Shown one piece after another: positions 52,021 to 60,171 of a stretch of DNA of 64,000 bases; positions within the stretch are counted from its first letter, which is position 1; each line of letters starts with the position of its first letter. A program made the position numbers and the translations under genes. The stretch is from assembly GCF_016907895.1 (NCBI RefSeq), contig NZ_JAFBCV010000001.1, positions 595,871-659,870 of the forward strand, given 5' to 3'. Below the pieces are notes generated by a model that was given only the letters and a program-made list of their open reading frames with translations, searched no databases and was not told the origin of the DNA. Source of the stretch: Shouchella xiaoxiensis (GTDB taxonomy: Bacteria; Bacillota; Bacilli; Bacillales; Bacillaceae_D).

Positions 52021-55000
52021 ATGAAACTAACAGAATATACGAAAAAGTATGCTGAAGCTACTGCGAAGATGTGGAATGAGAGCAGAGACCATTTTGGCGG
52101 TGGCGACGAAATGGAAACAGCAGAAGAACGAGACAAGAAAGAAAAGAACCTGGGAAACATTGTGACCATGCTTGCTCTTGAACAAGACAAGGTTATTGGG
52201 TATTGTGGCTTATCTGAATATCAACAAGATACAGGTGCACTTTACATTCCCTTACTAAATGCTCATCCAGATTATCTTGGGAAAGGCGTGGGCAAAGCAC
52301 TTGTTTTAGAAGCAATCAAACGTACGGTTCAGTCTGAGTGGCCGAGACTTGATTTATATACTTGGCCAGGCAATACAAAGGCTGTTCCACTCTATAAGCG
52401 CTGTGGTTTCTTTTGGGAAGATCGTGATGACTCGACTCATTTAATGAACTTCATCCCGCTCGTTTTGCAGCATCCTTTTTTGAAATTATTAATCAATAAC
52501 GACAACTGGTACCAATCGTTGAAACAAGATTTAGCGATTGCACCGAATCAAGAGAAGGTAAAAGATTTTTCCGTGTTTACCTATTTATTTGAACTATTTA
52601 ATCAGAATGTTCAAGTAGGAATCGAACATAGTTCTCGTCAAATTTATTTAATTGAAACGGATGAATTTAAAGCGGAGTGGTTATTACCTTCAAAGGTATT
52701 AAATACAGGTGTACAGTATGAGGCTGTATTAAAGGTTACGAATAAAACAAATAATCCAATGCATATTGAGGCTGCCGGTACGGCACCAGTTCCGTTTGAT
52801 TTTTCTTATGCAATCAATGAAAATATCAAAAATGAAGCCATTTTTACCTTTCCATTCAAAATAAACCATTCATATGAAATAACAGAGCAATCGGAATGGA
52901 AATCGCACCCATACTGCTCGATTCCACTAAAGGTTAATGACGTCTCTTGCCCGTTAGCCTGTGGCTATGTTATTAAAGAGCCGCTTAAATTAGCAGCCTA
53001 TGTGAATAAACCAGCATTAGTTGAAGAAAGTCAAAAAGGTGAACTCATAATAGAAGTTACAAATCAACAAAAACAAATGGTGAAAACAACGTTAATTGTT
53101 TTAGAAAACGACTGGATTGAACTCTCCGAAGCTTCAAATACAGTTACAGTTGATGAAAAGCGAACGGCCACGATTAGCGTTCCTTTTTCGCTAAAGGAGA
53201 TGGGAGTAGGAGAGCTCTCCATCCTCATAACAATTGACCAGTCTTCTACGCCTCATCAGAAAACGATTCCGCTCGTTCTGCCTTCTGATGAGACGCTAGG
53301 ATTTTATGAACGGGAAAAAGAATTTACGGTTGTGAATGGGAAGGATGAGCTGTTATTTAACAAAGATTCATTTATGATTTATGCTAAAACTAATAAACGG
53401 CGTGTACCGTGGACGCTGCTCTATCCGTCTTATAATGAACCATTATCAAATGAACTTGCTACGGTCGGTTGGAATCACTTGAGTTGTGAGGTTAATGAGA
53501 ACGCGCTGTTTGTTCATTCGACCTACCCGTTGCTGGGAGGTAAGGCTCTATTAACAATAGACTATCGCTGGGATCGTAATAAATCAGTTGAAGTGGCAAT
53601 GTTTATTAAGAATCAAACACACGATACAGTAGATGTAAACTCGATTAATTTGCCGTTTTACTTTTTTCCTGACCAAGTATTTTTACCAACTGAAAAAGGC
53701 ATTCTCCACGTAAACCAAGTAAATTTACTAGAAATTAATGAGCTTCCTTTACATCAACATAACGATCAATGGGTTTTATTGAAATGGAAAGAAGGTACGC
53801 TAGGCTTAACAGCCGATGAAAAGGGACAGTTCGTTGAGTTAGACGACGATTTATGTCTTCGTTGGAATGTCGAACCACTGAAAAGTCAAGCTTCGTCGCA
53901 AAGAATGGAGTTTGTGCTTTTCCCAAATAAGTTTCAGACCGCAGAAGCGCTTGCGCAACAATTAAATCGAGAGAATCGCGTACTTCCTGCCGAATTTGCC
54001 TCTTTTAAAAAGAATGGATTTGTTCGAAATCAAGAAGCTGTCGAGATAGACATTCTTACTGGTAAAAAAGAAAGAGACGAAGGGCATGTTCACGTAGAAG
54101 ATGAGGACAGGGCTTCCTATCCATTTTCACAAACAGACGGAAAAGTTACAATCACGCATTCTGTTACATTGACTGCACCAACTAAAGCGCTTCAACTTCA
54201 TTACAAAGGTGAACATTATGAAAAGAAACGTTTACTTCAGACCATCCGCCAAAATGATATTGAAGTCGTTTCAAAAGTGGAAGAAATTGATGGGCATCAA
54301 GTTCATACAGTTGAGAATGGCGAACTTGTTTTCAGAGCGTCTGAAACATACTATCCAGCTGTGTACTCCATTCAAACAAAGCGAGAGTGGCTCGATCATC
54401 TTTACCCAAAGGCGGGTCCGAAAAGCTGGTGGAACCCTTGGGGCGGGGGCATCATGACAATTCCTAGAAATCTTCAACTTCGGACGATAATGGAACAAAC
54501 TCACACCGTTTCTTTTGTAAAAATGAACGATCAATGGAACCAGCAGTGGCATGGGATAAAGATCTCGATTCAGTTCAACGACCATCGTGACTATGCAGGA
54601 GCGGTACTGAATCAATATTACGTTACATTACCAGGCGCTACAGTACTCGCTCACTTAATCCAATGTGAAAAAGGGCCAACGCTGTTAACGGAAAAACAGT
54701 GGTTGTCAGGAAGCTTTCTGAATCGAGAAGCACTTTCTATTTATCCAACGGCGAGTGAAGATGAGCTGTATCATTTAAGAGGTGGACAGTTTGAGTTAAA
54801 TGGACAAGCCCTTGATTCTGTTAATCGGCTGTATGCTAATGATACGGATGAATCGTTAGTAGTCATTAGTCAGAACCAAGTTGAAAGCAGAGAATTTTAT
54901 CAGAATAAAGATGTATTTGCCTACATGACTATTGAAAAACTAGAAAAGTGGCCCCATCAAGAACGTGTTCAATCACAGCCGCAATTCTTTGTATGGACTG

Positions 55001-55071
55001 AAGGTTTACCGGCAAGCCGAGGTTGGGAATGGATAAGAGACGTACAATTAAAGGAGGACCTTACTGATTGA
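52021..55071 (+). CDS. Giant GNAT acetyltransferase fused to long beta-sandwich region
   Basis: Product of 1016 residues. Residues 1-145 are a GNAT N-acetyltransferase: MLALEQDKVIGYCGLSEY, acetyl-CoA loop HPDYLGKGVGKALVLEAI, and WPGNTKAVPLYKRCGF. After a helical linker, residues about 200-420 look like two Ig/NEW3-like beta-sandwich domains (YEAVLKVTNKTNNPMHIEAAG; LIIEVTNQQKQMVKTTLIV). Residues about 430-1016 are a long beta-rich region with many aromatic motifs (WNPWGGGIM, QQWHGIKISIQF), reminiscent of the supersandwich domains in carbohydrate-active enzymes; this part I cannot assign. No signal peptide, so cytoplasmic. AGGGAAGGGGGATAC precedes the ATG. The stop overlaps the amidohydrolase start, implying a joint function. 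Confidence 0.8.
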   Translation: MKLTEYTKKYAEATAKMWNESRDHFGGGDEMETAEERDKKEKNLGNIVTMLALEQDKVIGYCGLSEYQQDTGALYIPLLNAHPDYLGKGVGKALVLEAIKRTVQSEWPRLDLYTWPGNTKAVPLYKRCGFFWEDRDDSTHLMNFIPLVLQHPFLKLLINNDNWYQSLKQDLAIAPNQEKVKDFSVFTYLFELFNQNVQVGIEHSSRQIYLIETDEFKAEWLLPSKVLNTGVQYEAVLKVTNKTNNPMHIEAAGTAPVPFDFSYAINENIKNEAIFTFPFKINHSYEITEQSEWKSHPYCSIPLKVNDVSCPLACGYVIKEPLKLAAYVNKPALVEESQKGELIIEVTNQQKQMVKTTLIVLENDWIELSEASNTVTVDEKRTATISVPFSLKEMGVGELSILITIDQSSTPHQKTIPLVLPSDETLGFYEREKEFTVVNGKDELLFNKDSFMIYAKTNKRRVPWTLLYPSYNEPLSNELATVGWNHLSCEVNENALFVHSTYPLLGGKALLTIDYRWDRNKSVEVAMFIKNQTHDTVDVNSINLPFYFFPDQVFLPTEKGILHVNQVNLLEINELPLHQHNDQWVLLKWKEGTLGLTADEKGQFVELDDDLCLRWNVEPLKSQASSQRMEFVLFPNKFQTAEALAQQLNRENRVLPAEFASFKKNGFVRNQEAVEIDILTGKKERDEGHVHVEDEDRASYPFSQTDGKVTITHSVTLTAPTKALQLHYKGEHYEKKRLLQTIRQNDIEVVSKVEEIDGHQVHTVENGELVFRASETYYPAVYSIQTKREWLDHLYPKAGPKSWWNPWGGGIMTIPRNLQLRTIMEQTHTVSFVKMNDQWNQQWHGIKISIQFNDHRDYAGAVLNQYYVTLPGATVLAHLIQCEKGPTLLTEKQWLSGSFLNREALSIYPTASEDELYHLRGGQFELNGQALDSVNRLYANDTDESLVVISQNQVESREFYQNKDVFAYMTIEKLEKWPHQERVQSQPQFFVWTEGLPASRGWEWIRDVQLKEDLTD

Positions 55072-55925
55072 AAATTATTGATGCCCATGTGCATTTTTCA
55101 GAGATCGATTCATTTCGGAGGACTGCACATGATTTAGCCCATATTCGCTACACCTATGAAGGATTAGAACAAGAATTTAAAGAAGCCAATGTAATTGGAT
55201 CTGTTGGAATGGGCTTAGAGGAAAGCAACCAAGCTGCGTTTCCAGATCACCGCGCACCGGCTTTAATGGGACTAAACCTGCCGAACCGTCCACAAACAAT
55301 GGGAATCTGTATTGGGATTAACCCTTTTGCCTTAACGAATGCAGCTCTTGAAGAATTAGATTTTGCATTAAAAAGCCCAGAGAATGTCGGGATAAAGATC
55401 TATTTAGGTTATTACCCGTTTTATGCCTATGATGATGTGTACAAGCCGGTCTATCAGTTAGCGGAAAAGCATCACGTTCCCGTTGTATTCCATACAGGCG
55501 ATACGTATGCAGAGAATGCAATCTTGAAATATGCGCATCCGCTAACAATTGATGAAGTAGCGGTTCAGCATCGTAACGTTACATTTGTCATGGCTCATCT
55601 TGGGGACCCTTGGTGTCTGTCGGCAGCGGAAGTTATTTATAAGAACCGGAATGTTTACGCTGATTTATCAGGGCTGATTGTTGGCACTTCAGAAAAAGTT
55701 GCGAAGCACCTCAAAAGTGATAATCCTTATTTTGATCACTTTAAGCATGCTTTAATTTATGGAGACAGCTATGATCGCTATCTATTTGGAACGGACTGGC
55801 CGCTTGTCCAAGTAAAGCCTTATATTGAATGGCTTGGGGGCATCATACCGGATAAATTTCATCAACGCTTCTTCCACGATACAGCTTTACACGTTTTTCC
55901 TAAACTCAATCAATTACTAAAATAA
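55068..55925 (+). CDS. Amidohydrolase (COG2159 type) coupled to the GNAT fusion
   Basis: TIM-barrel metal-dependent hydrolase of 285 residues. Metal and active-site motifs: IIDAHVHF with His7 and His9, VVFHTGD, FVMAHLGDPW, and FGTDWPL with the catalytic Asp. This is the amidohydrolase-2 set, whose members include decarboxylases and lactonases as well as amidases. It starts with TTG at 55068, overlapping the previous stop (TTGA), with AAGGAGG ten bases upstream inside the fusion gene. The tight coupling makes it a pathway partner of the GNAT fusion. Substrate unknown. Confidence 0.83.
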   Translation: MKIIDAHVHFSEIDSFRRTAHDLAHIRYTYEGLEQEFKEANVIGSVGMGLEESNQAAFPDHRAPALMGLNLPNRPQTMGICIGINPFALTNAALEELDFALKSPENVGIKIYLGYYPFYAYDDVYKPVYQLAEKHHVPVVFHTGDTYAENAILKYAHPLTIDEVAVQHRNVTFVMAHLGDPWCLSAAEVIYKNRNVYADLSGLIVGTSEKVAKHLKSDNPYFDHFKHALIYGDSYDRYLFGTDWPLVQVKPYIEWLGGIIPDKFHQRFFHDTALHVFPKLNQLLK

Positions 55926-55937
55926 TCGTGATAATTT

Positions 55938-55981
55938 GCTCCTTTGCTTCATACGATGTATGAAAACAAGGGGGCTTTTTT
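55938..55981 (+). terminator. Terminator whose 3' arm carries the next gene's ribosome binding site
   Basis: GCTCCTTTG pairs with CAAGGGGGC and, inside, TTCATAC with GTATGAA around a short loop; six T residues follow and the next ATG begins at once. The AAGGGGG of the 34-residue protein is therefore buried in the stem. Confidence 0.8.
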
Positions 55982-56086
55982 ATGATAAAAAAATGGACAA
56001 GCTATCAACCGCAAGAGAAGCTGCTAGTTGTGTTAGGATGGCTAACGGTTGGTGCAATGCTATCGAGTCTTTTTTTCGACATTTAA
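55982..56086 (+). CDS. 34-residue membrane miniprotein
   Basis: ATG eight bases after AAGGGGG opens MIKKWTSYQPQEKLLVVLG, then a hydrophobic stretch to SSLFFDI. Basic/aromatic N-terminus followed by one membrane helix suggests a single-span protein with the N-terminus inside. Its ribosome binding site lies in a terminator hairpin, so translation would need an mRNA that opens that stem. No family recognised. Confidence 0.55.
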   Translation: MIKKWTSYQPQEKLLVVLGWLTVGAMLSSLFFDI

Positions 56087-56153
56087 CGTGCAAATAATCA
56101 AAATAAATGATAGAATTACTACGAGATACGAAATAAATGTGTAGGAGGCTGTT

Positions 56154-57914
56154 ATGAGTTATCCAATTAATTGGGATTTAGATTCAATCTTTAAAGGTGG
56201 CAGCGACTCAAAAGAATTTACTGAATTCTTGCATGAAACTGATAATCAGATTAATAAGTGGATTGAACGTAAATCAGATGTAACGATCGTAGAACTGGTG
56301 CATGCCATTGAAGGAATCAGTCCGAGGCTCAGACAAACAGGCGCCTTTGTTTCTTGCTTATCTGCGCAAAATGTAAAAGATAAAAAAGCACTGCTTTTAA
56401 TGGAGCAAGTGCAAGAGCAACAAGTAAAGGTTCAGAAAATCCAGTTATTGCTTGAAGAAAAGCTCGGAGAATTAAGCGAGACAGAATTTAATGAGTTGTT
56501 AACAAAGGATGCCGTTAAAGATTCGGCCTTTATGCTTGAGAAAACGCGTAAAAAAGCCAACGATAAAATGAGTTCAGAAAAAGAAGAACTTGCTTCCAAA
56601 CTCGCCAAAGATGGGTATCATGCTTGGGGCTCAGTATACAATGAGGCAGTAGGACGTATGGAAATTCCTTTTGAAGAAGATGGCGAAACAAAACGATTAT
56701 CGGCAGGTCAATTACATAATCGACTTGGAAGCACAAATCGATCCGTTCGTGAACGTGCATCTAAAGCAGCACTTGCAGCATGGGAAGAGCAGGCACCTTT
56801 ATTTACGCAAACGTTAAACCGTCTGTCGGGCTTTCGTTTGAAACTGTATGAAGAACGTGGCTGGGATAATGTCTTAAAAGAACCACTTGAACTTAATTTA
56901 ATTTCCGAAGATACGTTAACGGCAATGTGGGACACTATTACAAAAAATAAACCTACACTCTATACCTATATGGACAAAAAAGCAGAAATCTTAGGCGTAG
57001 ATCAACTTGCTCTTCATGATATCGGTGCACCACTTCCATTGGAAGATGAGTCGAAAAACAATATTCCTTATGAAGAAGCTTGTGAGCTTATTATTAAACA
57101 CTTCAAGCGATTCAGTCCAAAAATGGCTGATTTTGCAGAGATGGCTCTTCGTGATGGCTGGGTTGAAGCTGAAAATCGTTCCGGTAAGCGACCTGGTGGA
57201 TTCTGCACAGGCTTTCCGATGGAACAAGAATCTCGTATCTTTATGACATATGACGGATCAATGTCGAATGTGGCAACTTTAGCCCATGAACTGGGACATG
57301 CCTATCATAGCTGGTGCTTAAAAGACAACCCGGTTCAGTCGCAAAAGCAGTATCCAATGAGCATTGCGGAAACAGCCTCAACATTTGCGGAGATGATCGT
57401 GGCAGATGCGCTTGTTGATGAAGCGGATAGTGAAGATGTAAAGCAAATGTTAACGGAAAACAAGCTTTCACGGTCATTAGCCTTTTTCATGAACATCCAT
57501 TCACGCTTTTTATTTGAAACACGTTTTTATGAGGAAAGAAAAGCAGGGATGGTTCCAACTGAGCGTCTTAATGAATTAATGGTAGAAGCGCAAAAAGAAG
57601 CATATGGCGGGAAGCTAGCTTCCTATGACCCTTACTTCTGGGCTTCAAAACTCCATTTTCACATTACTGGACAACCCTTCTACAATTTCCCGTACACATT
57701 CGGCTACTTGTTTAGCATGGGGATCTATGCAAGAGCATTAAAATCAGAAGCGTCGTTTGAAGACTCATACATTGCCTTGCTACAAGATAGCGGCAGGATG
57801 ACCGCTGAAGAATTAGCAAAGAAACATCTTGATGTTGATTTAACAAAAGCTGATTTCTGGCAAGAAGCAATTGATGTTATAGTTGAGGACATTCAGAAAT
57901 TCACAAACGCATAA
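56154..57914 (+). CDS. M3B oligoendopeptidase, PepF-like
   Basis: Cytoplasmic zinc metallopeptidase of 586 residues that trims oligopeptides. Zinc site: His378, Glu379 and His382 in LAHELGHAYHSW, with the third ligand Glu in MSIAETASTFAEM, the M3 arrangement. GFCTGFPMEQESRIFMTYDGSM precedes the motif, as in PepF. AGGAGGCTGTT precedes the ATG. Single gene with terminator. It could instead be one of the other Bacillus M3B paralogues; specificity is not readable. Confidence 0.9.
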   Translation: MSYPINWDLDSIFKGGSDSKEFTEFLHETDNQINKWIERKSDVTIVELVHAIEGISPRLRQTGAFVSCLSAQNVKDKKALLLMEQVQEQQVKVQKIQLLLEEKLGELSETEFNELLTKDAVKDSAFMLEKTRKKANDKMSSEKEELASKLAKDGYHAWGSVYNEAVGRMEIPFEEDGETKRLSAGQLHNRLGSTNRSVRERASKAALAAWEEQAPLFTQTLNRLSGFRLKLYEERGWDNVLKEPLELNLISEDTLTAMWDTITKNKPTLYTYMDKKAEILGVDQLALHDIGAPLPLEDESKNNIPYEEACELIIKHFKRFSPKMADFAEMALRDGWVEAENRSGKRPGGFCTGFPMEQESRIFMTYDGSMSNVATLAHELGHAYHSWCLKDNPVQSQKQYPMSIAETASTFAEMIVADALVDEADSEDVKQMLTENKLSRSLAFFMNIHSRFLFETRFYEERKAGMVPTERLNELMVEAQKEAYGGKLASYDPYFWASKLHFHITGQPFYNFPYTFGYLFSMGIYARALKSEASFEDSYIALLQDSGRMTAEELAKKHLDVDLTKADFWQEAIDVIVEDIQKFTNA

Positions 57915-57922
57915 ATGGTTTT

Positions 57923-57956
57923 AAGCAATCCTTGTACGAATGAGGATTGCTTTTTT
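57923..57956 (+). terminator. Terminator after the M3 peptidase
   Basis: AAGCAATCCT and AGGATTGCTT form a perfect stem with a 10-base loop, then a T run. Confidence 0.88.
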
Positions 57957-58153
57957 AGTGTTTAGTTTGTAATAGAAAGGGTAGAGGATTTATAACAACC
58001 AATTCCAAGAAATTATGTTGGGAAAATGGAAAAAAAACAAACCTTAAACCGCTTTATTACTTTTAAACAAATTAATCGTATAATAGTAAAAGATGAGACT
58101 GATTAATTAAAAAAGACCTTTAGTTTTTTAAAAAATGAAAGGGGTTTATTATA

Positions 58154-59083
58154 ATGAAAAAAGAAAGCATCATCGTTCTGTTCAGCGTAGTTGCACTCGC
58201 GGCTTGTTCAAATGACGAGGGGTTATTGTCAGCTGAAGAAGCAAGTGGTGCAGATGATACAAGGGTAGATAGCGAGCAAAACGAGGCGATTGAAAATACC
58301 AATGAAAACGACGATAATAAGGATGAAAATGAAGAAGAGAATGAATCAAATTCAGTCGAAAACAATGACGAGGATGAATCAGATAGTAATTCTCCAAGTG
58401 AAGAAGAAACGAATGACAATGCAGAAGGTAGTGAAAATGAAGAAGATCAAGCTGCTGAGGATAACGTTGGAATGACAGCAGAGGAAATCATTGAAAATGC
58501 GATTGCTGCAGAGGCGCAACTTGATAGCTATTCGCTAGAATGGACGTATCATGATGTAGCAGAAGATGGAACGGTACAGGAAGCGCGAGACTATGAAATT
58601 CAACGCTATTTCGCAAACGCTGACGGTGTAGATTATTTCTATAGGCAATTGACGGGTGTAGATGAAGAAGAAAACCCGCTAACTATGTATGAAGCACAAA
58701 CGCCGGAAGCTAGAACGGTTTATCGAGATGTTGATGAGGTAGTCGTCTTAATGGAGCCTGAGGATCAAACCGTGCCAACTGTGTCTCGGTATGACCTGCA
58801 AAGCCTACTGGATGATGATGGTTATGTATTGACCTATGAAGGGGTTTTTGAAATCGGTGGCTACGAAACGCATCACATTAATGCGGTAACGGATGAAAAT
58901 AATGTCGAAATGAACTTCTGGTTTGATACTGATACTGGTCTTCAAGTAAGACAAAACTCGTTTTATGCTGGTCTGGATGGTCAAGTATCTATTTTAACTA
59001 ATATTGAAACAGGCACAGACTTTAATGAATCAGAATATATCGTAGACGCGCCTTCATCAGTGCCAGTGCAAGATGAACGATAG
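58154..59083 (+). CDS. Lipoprotein with acidic linker and LolA/RseB-like C-terminal domain
   Basis: Surface lipoprotein of 309 residues. Signal peptide MKKESIIVLFSVVALAAC with lipobox LAAC and predicted lipidated Cys18. Residues about 25-110 are an almost uninterrupted Asp/Glu/Asn/Ser-rich stretch, an extended acidic stalk expected to cross the wall. Residues about 112-300 form a beta-rich domain (LDSYSLEWTYHD, VYRDVDEVVVLM, GGYETHHINAVT, MNFWFDTDTGLQVRQ) with the character of LolA/RseB-like or DUF6612-type Bacillus lipoproteins. GAAAGGGGTTTATTATA precedes the ATG and TATAAT at 58079 may be its -10. Function unknown; high acidity suits an alkaliphile or halotolerant surface. Confidence 0.75.
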   Translation: MKKESIIVLFSVVALAACSNDEGLLSAEEASGADDTRVDSEQNEAIENTNENDDNKDENEEENESNSVENNDEDESDSNSPSEEETNDNAEGSENEEDQAAEDNVGMTAEEIIENAIAAEAQLDSYSLEWTYHDVAEDGTVQEARDYEIQRYFANADGVDYFYRQLTGVDEEENPLTMYEAQTPEARTVYRDVDEVVVLMEPEDQTVPTVSRYDLQSLLDDDGYVLTYEGVFEIGGYETHHINAVTDENNVEMNFWFDTDTGLQVRQNSFYAGLDGQVSILTNIETGTDFNESEYIVDAPSSVPVQDER

Positions 59084-59085
59084 TT

Positions 59086-59119
59086 GAAAAACCTACACCA
59101 TTAATGGTGTAGGTTTTTC
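59086..59119. terminator. Bidirectional terminator between the lipoprotein and cydB
   Basis: GAAAAACCTACACC and GGTGTAGGTTTTTC form a perfect 14-bp stem with loop ATTAAT, A and T tracts on both sides. Confidence 0.92.
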
Positions 59120-59121
59120 AC

Positions 59122-60159
59122 TTAATAATCATGTCCGTCTCCTTGCAGATATGCTTTGTCTTTGAAAAATAACCGCCAAAACCATATGAAAACAGGAATG
59201 AGAACGGCTAGTCCAACAATAAAACCAATTAATAAATAACGAAACATTGTTTCATTTGTAAATGCATCATAAATGGTGACATCAGGATAAAGTAAGTAAG
59301 GCAAATGCGCCATGCCATAAGCCAGGCTCGCAAGGCCAAACTGGACGATAATTAAGAGTAAAGCAACACGGGGTTGACCCAATTCTTTGTACTTCGATGG
59401 CCACCATAATGCGCTGTAGCCTGCTGCAAATGCAAATAAAGATAAAGTGTACCAGCCCCAAAGATCAAGAAAATTAGCAAACATCCAGGAAGCTTCTGGG
59501 ATTAAAGTGAAAATGGCAGCAATCGCAAATACGAGCGTAAGTGGCCCAAGTAACAAGGCGTTTTTTCGATAAGTACGTGCAGTCTCGAAGTCACCAGCTT
59601 CTTTTGCATAATCCGTCATAAAAAGTGATGAGATAAAGAGCTCTGTCATCAGACCAAATCCGATATGTGTATAGAAGGCGGGACTAAGAAATAATTGATC
59701 AACTAAGATGTATTGACGATCATCAGCAATCGTCACAAATCCACCAATAGCAGCAGGTAGAATGCTAATTAGAATTGCCGGGATAATTAGCCCGCAAATA
59801 CCAGAAACAAGTGTAAGGAGGCGCGAGTATTTTTCTGTACTAAAGGCATAGACCATAAATGCGCTTCGAATGGTTAAGAGTAACAAGACGAGACAGAACG
59901 GAACAATCATTAACGTTCCTAATGTAGGTGCTGCTCCAGGAAAAAGAGCGACAAATGCTACAACGAGAAGAACAAGAAATACATTCGTTACTTTCCATGC
60001 TGGTGATAGAAAGTTATTTGCAATGGTTGATGCTTGAGTATTATTACGGCGTTCATAGTACATTGCCCAAAAGCCTGTTCCAAAATCGATAGAACCGGCA
60101 ACAGCATAAATAAACAATAAAACCCAAATCAATAAAATCGCAAGATAAACTGGTTCCAT
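59122..60159 (-). CDS. cydB: Cytochrome bd-type quinol oxidase subunit II, CydB (YthB-like)
   Basis: Membrane subunit of a bd-type terminal oxidase, 345 residues, with about eight hydrophobic helices. Family start: AILLIWVLLFIYAVAGSIDFGTGFW, then ERRNNTQASTIANNFLSPAWKVTNVFLV. It carries no haem ligand of its own in the usual sense but completes the complex with CydA. It begins 12 bases after the cydA stop; AGGAGTG precedes its start. No cydCD assembly genes follow; the operon ends at a bidirectional terminator. Confidence 0.9.
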   Translation of the reverse strand: MEPVYLAILLIWVLLFIYAVAGSIDFGTGFWAMYYERRNNTQASTIANNFLSPAWKVTNVFLVLLVVAFVALFPGAAPTLGTLMIVPFCLVLLLLTIRSAFMVYAFSTEKYSRLLTLVSGICGLIIPAILISILPAAIGGFVTIADDRQYILVDQLFLSPAFYTHIGFGLMTELFISSLFMTDYAKEAGDFETARTYRKNALLLGPLTLVFAIAAIFTLIPEASWMFANFLDLWGWYTLSLFAFAAGYSALWWPSKYKELGQPRVALLLIIVQFGLASLAYGMAHLPYLLYPDVTIYDAFTNETMFRYLLIGFIVGLAVLIPVFIWFWRLFFKDKAYLQGDGHDY

Positions 60160-60171
60160 GAAAACACTCCT

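Noticed and set aside
58120..58419. A Ser-rich 99-codon minus frame
   Set aside because: It is the complement of the Glu/Asp-rich stalk of the lipoprotein gene; composition explains the open frame.
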